Below, piece by piece: positions 1 through 5,107 of a stretch of 6,543 bases of DNA; the first letter of the stretch is position 1; every line of letters starts with the position of its first letter. The stretch lies in NCBI GenBank assembly GCA_015657435.1, contig JADLKH010000005.1, positions 255,757-262,299 of the forward strand. The letters are read 5' to 3'. The translations under genes and the position numbers were made by a program. Origin of the DNA: Synergistales bacterium. Its GTDB lineage: Bacteria; Synergistota; Synergistia; Synergistales; 79-D21. The notes under the pieces were generated by a model. That model had not been told where the DNA came from and did no database searches. It saw nothing but the letters and a program-made list of their open reading frames with translations.

Positions 1-264
1 CACCAGGGGGTTGACGAGCGGTATCCCTCGATGCAGGGGCTCGGGTACAGGGAACTCGTGGCTTTCCTTAGGGGAAAAACATCTCTGGAAAATGCCGTCG
101 AGGGGTACATTCGGGCCACATGCGCCTTCGCCCGGCGGCAGATGACATGGTTTGCCAAGTTTGAACCCGCCGTGTGGTATGATATGACACGTTCGGAAGA
201 GATGTCCGTATTGGAGGACATCTTGGGAAAAATAGAGGAAAGCCAGCGAGGCGGTCGGTATTGA
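1..264 (+). CDS. miaA: tRNA dimethylallyltransferase MiaA, C-terminal part (5' end outside window)
   Basis: Only the last 87 residues are present; the frame is open from base 1. MiaA moves a dimethylallyl group from dimethylallyl diphosphate to N6 of A37 in tRNAs that read codons starting with U. The visible part carries the family's C-terminal signatures: a YPSMQGLGYREL stretch (family form roughly P-s-m-q-a-i-G-Y-k-e-l), a SLENAVEGYIRAT helix, and the RRQMTWF motif near residues 50-56 that follows the tRNA-binding helices. The N-terminal P-loop and catalytic part lie outside the window. The tail ends in a short charged helix. The stop TGA at 262-264 overlaps the TTG start of ispH. The neighbour makes the prenyl donor's precursor pool, so the pairing is metabolically sensible. 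The identity is secure from the motifs; completeness cannot be judged. Confidence 0.93.
   Translation, partial: HQGVDERYPSMQGLGYRELVAFLRGKTSLENAVEGYIRATCAFARRQMTWFAKFEPAVWYDMTRSEEMSVLEDILGKIEESQRGGRY
248..251 (+). promoter_or_regulatory. Ribosome binding site supporting the TTG start of ispH
   Basis: GAGG lies nine bases before the TTG at 261. It is a modest Shine-Dalgarno match located inside the miaA coding end, and it supports the uncommon TTG start together with the conserved N-terminus of IspH. Confidence 0.5.
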
Positions 265-1115
265 AGGTGACGGTGGCGAGACCCACGGGTCTCTGTTTTG
301 GCGTAAGAAGGGCCATTTCCGAACTCGAAAACGCACTGAAAAAATACGGCAAGATATTCGGCCTTGGAAGCCCCATACACAACCCACAGGAGATCGAGCG
401 ACTAGAAAAACTCGGTCTCGTCGTCGTCGATAATCCCGGCGAAATCCCTCCAGATCACCCCGCCTTCATTCGAGCACACGGCATTTCTCCGAAAATGCGC
501 GAGTCTCTGCTTAACCGAACAAGCCTGATCGTTGACGGAACATGCCCATTCGTCCGTAACGTCCAGGAAAAGGCCGCCCTCCTGCGGCAGGAGGGATACC
601 GGCTGATCGTCGTCGGGAACGCGGCTCATCCCGAAGTACAGGGAATCCTGGGATACGCCGGGGAAGGCGCGAAGGTCGCGGGAAACGTTTCCGAAGTACC
701 GACCGACGCAGGAAAGGGCAGGATCGGCCTTGTCTGCCAGACCACGCAGAAGGAAGCCGTCCTTCAGGAGATCGTCGCCGCCCTTTTGAGTCATGCGGAC
801 GAGTTGCGGGTTTTCAACACGATTTGCGGTGCCACTCTCGAAAGACAGCAAGCCGTCATGGAACTTGCCCCCCGCGTGGACGGGATGATCGTCATCGGGG
901 GCAAGAACAGCGCCAACACGGGAAAACTCGTGGAAATCTCGATGGAGTCCGGGATTCCCACGCTTTGGATCGAACATTCGGAGAATCTGGAGAGGGGGTG
1001 GGTCCGGGGGAAGGAGAACATCGGAATCGCCGCCGGCGCAAGCACGCCGGACTGGCTGATCCAGGAACTGATTTCAACACTCGAGAGCGCAAGGTCGCCA
1101 AGGGGGATGGACTGA
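261..1115 (+). CDS. ispH: 4-hydroxy-3-methylbut-2-enyl diphosphate reductase IspH (LytB)
   Basis: This 284-residue protein is the last enzyme of the MEP pathway: it reduces HMBPP to isopentenyl and dimethylallyl diphosphate with a [4Fe-4S] cluster in the cytosol. All three cluster cysteines are visible: C12 (GLCFGV), C95 (GTCPFV) and C189 (NTICGAT). The substrate-binding set is also present: H40 (SPIHNP), H73 (RAHG), H123 and catalytic E125 (HPEVQG), S217 and N219 (KNSANT) and S261 (AGASTPDW). The length is typical of the short bacterial form. The start is TTG; it places the first cluster cysteine at residue 12 as in E. coli, has GAGG at 248-251 nine bases upstream, and forms a TTGA overlap with the miaA stop. 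The TGA stop is followed at once, in the same frame, by the ATG of rpsA. Oxygen sensitivity of the cluster fits an anaerobic host. Confidence 0.97.
   Translation: MKVTVARPTGLCFGVRRAISELENALKKYGKIFGLGSPIHNPQEIERLEKLGLVVVDNPGEIPPDHPAFIRAHGISPKMRESLLNRTSLIVDGTCPFVRNVQEKAALLRQEGYRLIVVGNAAHPEVQGILGYAGEGAKVAGNVSEVPTDAGKGRIGLVCQTTQKEAVLQEIVAALLSHADELRVFNTICGATLERQQAVMELAPRVDGMIVIGGKNSANTGKLVEISMESGIPTLWIEHSENLERGWVRGKENIGIAAGASTPDWLIQELISTLESARSPRGMD
1101..1106 (+). promoter_or_regulatory. Ribosome binding site for rpsA
   Basis: AGGGGG lies nine bases before the ATG at 1116, inside the last codons of ispH. It favours that ATG over the next in-frame ATG at 1128, whose nearest purine run (GAGG, 1122-1125) is only two bases away. 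It indicates that S1 is translated as a separate protein rather than only by readthrough from ispH. Confidence 0.65.
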
Positions 1116-2618
1116 ATGGTTGAGGAAATGAACGACATCAACAAGGAAAGCATGGAAAGCATGTACGACGGCTATCTCAGCGAGGAAATCCACAAGGGGA
1201 AAGTCGTTGAAGGAGAGATCGTCGGCTCGACTGAAACGGGTTGGCTCGTGAACGTCAACTACAAGTGCGAGGGTTTCCTGCCCCGTTCGGAGTGGACTCA
1301 CCGCGTCCTTGTGGATACGGCCTCCGAACCGCAGAAGGGGGACAAGGTGCGCGTCCAGGTCGTCAATGTCGGCCAGGGCGAGGAAGCCCAGCTCCTGGTG
1401 AGCCGTTGGAGGCCCGAATTCGACGAGCGTTGGAGCCGCATCGAGAAGGAATCCGCGGAGAAGGAAACCCTCTCCGTGACCGGGCTGCGGAAGATCAAGG
1501 GCGGCCTGATCGTCGACTGCTGCGGCATAGAGGGCTTCATCCCGATTTCCCACCTGGCTCAGGAGGGACGAGGAGTCAATCCCGGCCGATTCGTCGGGGA
1601 AACATTCAACGTCAAGGTCCTCGAGAAGGAGCGCGGCAAGCGGCGGCTCGTCCTTTCCCGGCGTGAGCTGGTCGAACTTGAAGCCCAGTCCCAGCGCGAA
1701 GCCTTCTACTCCAGGGTCAACGAGGGAGATGTCGTTGAAGGAACGGTCAGCAGCATCACGTCCTTCGGCATTTTCGTATCCCTCGGCAACGACATGGAAG
1801 GCCTTGTCCACATCAGCGAAATCGCCTGGCAGCGAAACGTGAAGCCTCGCGACCAGTACAAGCGCGGAGACGTCGTCAAGGTCAAGGTGCTTGGGCTGGA
1901 CAAGGAAACGAACCGGATCTCCCTGAGTCTTCGCCAGACCCTCCAGGACCCTTGGGAAACCGTCTCCGAGCGTTGGCATGTCGGCGACCGTACGACCGGA
2001 ACCGTGACCAACCTGACCGATTTCGGGGCCTTCGTGGAAATCGAACCGGGCATCGAGGGACTCATCCACATCGGAGACCTCAGCTGGCACCGGATCAAGC
2101 ACCCGAAGGAAGTCCTCCGCAAGGGACAGTCGGTCGACGTCCAGGTTCTCGAAGTCGATATGGATCGCAAGAGGATCGGGCTTGGCTACAAACAGCTCAA
2201 CGACCCCTGGAACGGAGTGGAGCAGAGGTTCCAGCCCCGCCAGGATGTCCCCGTGAAGGTTGTCCGACTGGCCGATTTCGGTGCCTTCGTCCAGCTTGAA
2301 GAAGGAGTCGAGGGCCTGATCCACATTTCTCAGCTAAGCCGCCAGCGCGTTGAGAAGCCGGGCGATGTCCTCCAGGAAGGGCAGGAAATCGTCGCCCGAA
2401 TCCTTGAGATTAACCCGGCGGAGCGGCGCATCCGCCTCAGCCTTAGCGCCATCGAGGACGAAAAGGAAAAGAAGCACCGCGACGAGGAACGGAAAGGCCG
2501 TGACGATGAGCGGCGCAAGCGTGCCCCGGAATCCCGCAAATCACACGAGCCGGCCTACCAGCCCGACGACACTTCCGTAACGATCGGCGACGTCCTGAGG
2601 GACATTCTCGACTCCTAA
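1116..2618 (+). CDS. rpsA: Ribosomal protein S1 (RNA-binding, five S1 domains)
   Basis: This 500-residue protein binds mRNA on the small ribosomal subunit and aids initiation on structured leaders. I count five S1 (OB-fold) repeats, at about residues 27-97, 115-182, 203-273, 288-358 and 374-444. The last three are the most canonical, with the signatures SFGIFVSL...GLVHISEI, DFGAFVEI...GLIHIGDL and DFGAFVQL...GLIHISQL. The first two are more divergent, as is usual for the ribosome-docking end of S1. A highly charged D/E/K/R tail (about 447-474) follows, ending in TIGDVLRDILDS, which recalls the T-x-G-D-x-x-x-D-x-L ending of Firmicute-type S1 proteins. E. coli S1 has six domains and many Firmicute forms four, so five is intermediate. 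The gene starts at the first base after the ispH stop, in the same frame. A general RNA-binding S1-family protein is the only alternative. Confidence 0.93.
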   Translation: MVEEMNDINKESMESMYDGYLSEEIHKGKVVEGEIVGSTETGWLVNVNYKCEGFLPRSEWTHRVLVDTASEPQKGDKVRVQVVNVGQGEEAQLLVSRWRPEFDERWSRIEKESAEKETLSVTGLRKIKGGLIVDCCGIEGFIPISHLAQEGRGVNPGRFVGETFNVKVLEKERGKRRLVLSRRELVELEAQSQREAFYSRVNEGDVVEGTVSSITSFGIFVSLGNDMEGLVHISEIAWQRNVKPRDQYKRGDVVKVKVLGLDKETNRISLSLRQTLQDPWETVSERWHVGDRTTGTVTNLTDFGAFVEIEPGIEGLIHIGDLSWHRIKHPKEVLRKGQSVDVQVLEVDMDRKRIGLGYKQLNDPWNGVEQRFQPRQDVPVKVVRLADFGAFVQLEEGVEGLIHISQLSRQRVEKPGDVLQEGQEIVARILEINPAERRIRLSLSAIEDEKEKKHRDEERKGRDDERRKRAPESRKSHEPAYQPDDTSVTIGDVLRDILDS

Positions 2619-2637
2619 CCACTACTTGTCATATAAT
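2608..2637 (+). promoter_or_regulatory. Candidate sigma-70-type promoter for def-fmt
   Basis: An exact TATAAT box at 2632-2637 sits in an AT-rich dip just after the rpsA stop. The best -35 candidate is TCGACT at 2608-2613 (four of six bases match TTGACA) with an 18-base spacer, and it overlaps the end of rpsA. There is no extended -10 TG. Transcription would start near 2643-2645, immediately before the hairpin at 2647. This is the only intergenic gap long enough for a promoter, so def and the genes after it may be uncoupled here from the miaA-ispH-rpsA unit. Confidence 0.5.
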
Positions 2638-2646
2638 GCATGTAAT

Positions 2647-2675
2647 GCGCCGGTCGTGCTTTGCGCGACCGGCGC
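2647..2675 (+). other. Strong hairpin in the def leader
   Basis: The arms 2647-2656 and 2666-2675 are perfect 10-base reverse complements (GCGCCGGTCG / CGACCGGCGC). Pairing can continue inward through one T-G wobble and two GC pairs, giving a 13-pair stem with a TTT loop. No T-run follows on either strand, so it is not a standard intrinsic terminator. It starts two or three bases after the predicted transcription start and ends about 11 bases before the def Shine-Dalgarno region, which it does not cover. A 5' mRNA-stabilising stem, a processing site or an unusual terminator for rpsA are all possible. Confidence 0.65.
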
Positions 2676-2686
2676 GATCCTGCACG

Positions 2687-2695
2687 AGAGAGGTG
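2687..2695 (+). promoter_or_regulatory. Ribosome binding site that sets the def start
   Basis: AGAGAGGTG precedes the ATG at 2701, with seven bases between AGAGG and the start. It decides against the in-frame TTG at 2626, whose extra 25 codons would run through the promoter box and the hairpin. Confidence 0.75.
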
Positions 2696-2700
2696 CTCCG

Positions 2701-3204
2701 ATGTCCCTGATGGACGTTCGAATCTACCCGGACCCAGTCCTTCGCAAACCCGCAAGAGAAATCGAGACTTACGACCGGGCTCTCGAGTCCTTCATCCGTG
2801 ACCTCTGGGAAACCATGCTGGCTTTCGACGGAGTCGGGCTGGCCGCAACCCAGGTGGGCAGGGATCTCCGCATCTGCGTGATTTCATGGAAGGAGCACCG
2901 TCTGATTCTGGTTAACCCCAGAATCGTTCATTCAGAAGGAGAGCAGGTGGGCGACGAAGGATGCCTGAGCTTTCCGGGAATTTTCGAAAAGATTCGCCGA
3001 CCGCAAAAGGTTCGTGTCGAAGCTGTAGACGCCGAAGGAAAACCTTTTTCGGTGGATGCCGACGGTTTCCTGGCAAGAGCCCTTTGCCATGAGATCGACC
3101 ATCTCGACGGACGTTTGATGATCGATCACCTTAGCCCGCTCAAGCGCGAGATCATCAGAAAAAAACTCCTGAAACGGTCAAGGGAAGAAAGGACCAACCC
3201 GTGA
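2701..3204 (+). CDS. def: Peptide deformylase
   Basis: This metalloenzyme removes the formyl group from the N-terminal formyl-methionine of nascent proteins at the ribosome. The 167-residue reading has all three family motifs in order: GVGLAATQ (44-51), EGCLS (86-90) with the metal ligand C88, and HEIDH (130-134) with ligands H130 and H134 and catalytic E131. The N-terminal VRIYPDPVLRKPA is the usual opening strand and turn. Length is normal for the family. The start at 2701 was chosen for its ribosome binding site and because the family opening begins a few residues later; ATG 2710 is a possible second choice. The gene overlaps fmt by four bases (GTGA), the classic def-fmt pair for removal and addition of the formyl group. 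Expression probably comes from the promoter just upstream, or by readthrough from rpsA. Confidence 0.96.
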   Translation: MSLMDVRIYPDPVLRKPAREIETYDRALESFIRDLWETMLAFDGVGLAATQVGRDLRICVISWKEHRLILVNPRIVHSEGEQVGDEGCLSFPGIFEKIRRPQKVRVEAVDAEGKPFSVDADGFLARALCHEIDHLDGRLMIDHLSPLKREIIRKKLLKRSREERTNP

Positions 3205-4127
3205 AAGCCTGGTTCTTCGGTTCAGGGCACTTCGCGGCTCTATGTTTTCGAGACATCGCTGTACACCTCCGTTTCGAAAGGGTCGTCACCCTCCCCCCCG
3301 GTGTAGGGGGAAGAGGAAAGGCCCTGCGGCTGACCCCCCTCGAGGAACAGGCCCGCCTGCTTGGTTTCGATCCGTTCCGTTCCTCAAAGCCATCCTCTGA
3401 CCCCATCCTTTTGGAGGATTTGGCCAAGAATCCTCCCGATCTCGCCCTCGTCATCGATTTTTCCCGCCTCATCAAGGACCCTCTGCTCAATGGACCCCGT
3501 CTCGGCTGTTTCAACATCCACCCGTCCCTTCTTCCTGCCTACCGCGGAGCCGCACCGATCCAGCGTGCCCTGATGGATGGGCAAACCCGAACCGGCGTTA
3601 CGCTATTCCGCCTTGTCGAGAGAATGGATGCGGGACCGATCGTCGCCCAATGTTCCGTTTCGGTGGGGCCGGAATCGACCGCCGGAGAGTTGACAGAAAA
3701 TTTGGCCCGAGAGGGTAGCCAGATTTTTTTAAAGAGCTTAGAATGTCTTTGTGGGAGTTATGCAGAATACATTGCGCAAGATGAAAGTGCTTCGACCCTT
3801 GCTCCGAAGATCGACAAGAACGAGGAGCGACTCTGTTGGAGCCAAAGCGCGGAAACGCTGCATAACCGGGTCCGGGCGCTCAACCCCACGCCAGGGGCTT
3901 ATTGCTGCCATTCGGGGAGACGTTTGAAGGTATGGCGGACACGGCCCCTCGGTGGGTATTTTCCGGTTGGCGGCCGACTGGCGGGTTTCGAGGAAGGATT
4001 CCCCATTGTGGCCTGCGCTGCAGGCGGGCTTATCCTCCTTGAGGTCCAGCCGGAGGGGAAAAGCCCGATGACCGGCGCAGAATGGGCCAGAGGAAGCCGG
4101 ATCAAAGAAGGAGAACTTCTCGAATGA
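3201..4127 (+). CDS. fmt: Methionyl-tRNA formyltransferase, somewhat divergent
   Basis: The enzyme formylates initiator Met-tRNA using 10-formyltetrahydrofolate. Of the 308 residues, about 1-180 form the formyltransferase domain and about 200-308 the tRNA-binding OB-like domain. The catalytic triad is visible as N105, H107 (CFNIHPSLLPAYRGAAPIQ, 103-121) and D143 (RMDAGPI). The tRNA-contacting loop GGRGKALRLTP (36-46) is kept, and the C-terminal part has WSQSAETLHNRVRALNPTPGA and PEGKSPM. Unusual points are the opening GSGHFA in place of the common GTPDFA, and VIDFSRLIK (84-92) where most members have an A-Y-G-x-x-L-P-like stretch. The start is GTG, overlapping the def stop, with AAAGGA at 3188-3193 seven bases before it. 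A C7 run (3293-3299) and a T7 run (3724-3730) lie inside the gene. The stop overlaps the next ATG (ATGA). Confidence 0.93.
   Translation: MKAWFFGSGHFAALCFRDIAVHLRFERVVTLPPGVGGRGKALRLTPLEEQARLLGFDPFRSSKPSSDPILLEDLAKNPPDLALVIDFSRLIKDPLLNGPRLGCFNIHPSLLPAYRGAAPIQRALMDGQTRTGVTLFRLVERMDAGPIVAQCSVSVGPESTAGELTENLAREGSQIFLKSLECLCGSYAEYIAQDESASTLAPKIDKNEERLCWSQSAETLHNRVRALNPTPGAYCCHSGRRLKVWRTRPLGGYFPVGGRLAGFEEGFPIVACAAGGLILLEVQPEGKSPMTGAEWARGSRIKEGELLE
4108..4113 (+). promoter_or_regulatory. Ribosome binding site for the P-loop NTPase gene
   Basis: AAGGAG stands ten bases before the ATG at 4124, near the end of fmt. It selects this ATG over the in-frame ATG at 4082, which would add 14 residues overlapping fmt and has no comparable site. 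Confidence 0.75.
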
Positions 4128-4858
4128 GCGTGAAAGCGGAGAAGCTCGGTTTCTCTAGGAACATCGATGATTTCCCGTGGCAGAAAGTTGTCGCGGTTGT
4201 CGGGGCGCTCGGTTCCGGCAAATCCGAATGGCTGCTCAACCTGGCAAATGCCTTCCTCGCAAACGAAGAAAACGTCACCGTAGCGGATGTGGACATCATC
4301 AACCCGTATTTTTGCATCAGGGAGATCTCCGTTCTCCTGAAACGGATGGGGCTGTCCGTGATCCTTCCCTTCAGGGGAACGCAATGGTCGGATCTTCCAT
4401 CCATCTCTCCGGAAGTCGACCGGGCTTTTGACGCACCCGGCAGGCTTTTGATCGACATCGGAGGGGATCCGCGCGGAGCCATGGCCTTGACCCAGTTTGC
4501 CCCCCGCATGGAGCAAACCGGCTATAGCCTGGTTGCAATCGTCAATGCCTTTCGACCCCAAACCTCCACGGTCGAGGGGATAGAGGCCATGATCCGGTCC
4601 ATCGAACGGGTCAGCGGCCTGCAGGTGTCGGCGATCATCAGCAACTCCCACTACATGTCCGACACAACCGTGGATGACGTGTTGGAAGGCTACGGTACTG
4701 CGCGCGAGGCGGCCGCAAAGATGAACCTTCCCATCATCTTCGTGGGCGTGCCGGAAGGCGCGATGGAAGAGGCGGAACGCCGGTTCAAGGGCGAAAAGGT
4801 CTCCTTATGGCCGGTTTCCAGATACATCCTATTACCTTGGGAGAGGGGTGGTATGTGA
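4124..4858 (+). CDS. P-loop NTPase of unknown function linked to 2-oxoacid oxidoreductase genes
   Basis: I do not know an assigned function for this 244-residue soluble protein. It has a classical Walker A motif GALGSGKSE (27-35) after a buried strand, DVDIINPYFCIRE (55-67) in the switch-I/A' position, LLIDIGGDPRGA (108-119) as the likely Walker B region with D111, NAFRPQTSTVE (141-151), and ISNSHYMSDTT (171-181) where related folds carry the base-contacting Asn. The order fits the MinD/ParA/CobQ-like (SIMIBI) class. However, the second Lys of the deviant Walker A is absent, and only one Cys (C64) is present, so it is not an Mrp/NBP35-type Fe-S carrier with a CxxC motif. No membrane segment or signal peptide is seen. 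It overlaps fmt by ATGA and the ferredoxin subunit by one base (TGATG). That suggests a role in assembly, activation or control of the oxidoreductase, which is inference. Confidence 0.85.
   Translation: MSVKAEKLGFSRNIDDFPWQKVVAVVGALGSGKSEWLLNLANAFLANEENVTVADVDIINPYFCIREISVLLKRMGLSVILPFRGTQWSDLPSISPEVDRAFDAPGRLLIDIGGDPRGAMALTQFAPRMEQTGYSLVAIVNAFRPQTSTVEGIEAMIRSIERVSGLQVSAIISNSHYMSDTTVDDVLEGYGTAREAAAKMNLPIIFVGVPEGAMEEAERRFKGEKVSLWPVSRYILLPWERGGM
4844..4848 (+). promoter_or_regulatory. Ribosome binding site for the ferredoxin subunit
   Basis: AGGGG lies nine bases before the ATG at 4858, inside the end of the NTPase gene. It supports the short 77-residue product over a start at the in-frame ATG 4807, which would add 17 residues atypical of this small subunit. 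Confidence 0.65.
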
Positions 4859-5091
4859 TGGCAAAGGGACGCGTCGGAGTGAACGAGGAGCGGTGCAAAA
4901 GCTGCGGTCTTTGCGTGGCAGCGTGCCCGATGAAGGTTCTCCGCATCTCCGACAAAATCAACAGCAAGGGCTACCGGCCTGTGGAACAGTTCAAGGAGGG
5001 GTGCATCGCCTGCATGATGTGCGCGATAACCTGTCCGGACGTGGTCCTCGAAGTCTTCCGCCTGGAAGACGACAAGGCCTGTAACGCCTAG
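4858..5091 (+). CDS. 2-oxoacid:ferredoxin oxidoreductase, 2[4Fe-4S] ferredoxin-like (delta) subunit
   Basis: This 77-residue protein passes electrons from the TPP-bound intermediate of the oxidoreductase to soluble ferredoxin. It has two complete CxxCxxCxxxCP motifs: C13, C16, C19, C23 (CKSCGLCVAACP) and C49, C52, C55, C59 (CIACMMCAITCP). Each cluster takes three cysteines from one motif and one from the other, giving two [4Fe-4S] clusters. The spacer of 25 residues between motifs, with the KGYRPVEQ segment, is typical of the PorD/KorD/VorD type rather than of a free clostridial ferredoxin. The start overlaps the NTPase stop by one base, and the alpha subunit starts 16 bases after its stop. 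A free ferredoxin is possible from sequence alone, but the context argues for a subunit. Confidence 0.92.
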   Translation: MAKGRVGVNEERCKSCGLCVAACPMKVLRISDKINSKGYRPVEQFKEGCIACMMCAITCPDVVLEVFRLEDDKACNA

Positions 5092-5107
5092 AGCGAGGTG
5101 AACGCAG

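Noticed and set aside
577..595. Perfect 8-bp hairpin CCCTCCTG / CAGGAGGG with an AGGAGG inside ispH
   Set aside because: It encodes ordinary IspH residues, has no start codon at a useful distance after AGGAGG, and no T-run; likely chance from codon choice.
1113..1115. Selenocysteine reading of the TGA between ispH and rpsA
   Set aside because: I see no clear stem-loop of bacterial SECIS type directly after the TGA, and rpsA has its own ATG and ribosome binding site.
1074..2324. A 416-codon open frame on the - strand across rpsA
   Set aside because: It mirrors the clear S1 repeats on the + strand, has no recognisable domain, and long antisense frames are expected in GC-rich coding DNA.
2626..2700. 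Extension of def upstream to a TTG start
   Set aside because: The extra codons cross the TATAAT box and the hairpin, are not like any deformylase N-terminus, and the ribosome binding site fits ATG 2701.
3293..3310. C7 run followed by a G5 run inside fmt, able to form a short GC stem
   Set aside because: It encodes the conserved loop region of Fmt before GGRGK, and the frame is intact; there is no sign of phase variation beyond the run itself.
3690..3695. Exact TTGACA (-35 consensus) inside fmt
   Set aside because: No -10-like hexamer lies 16-18 bases downstream (the sequence there is AGGGTAGC), so it does not make a promoter by itself.
4082..4123. Extension of the NTPase to ATG 4082
   Set aside because: It would overlap fmt by 46 bases without a good ribosome binding site, while ATG 4124 has AAGGAG at ideal distance.
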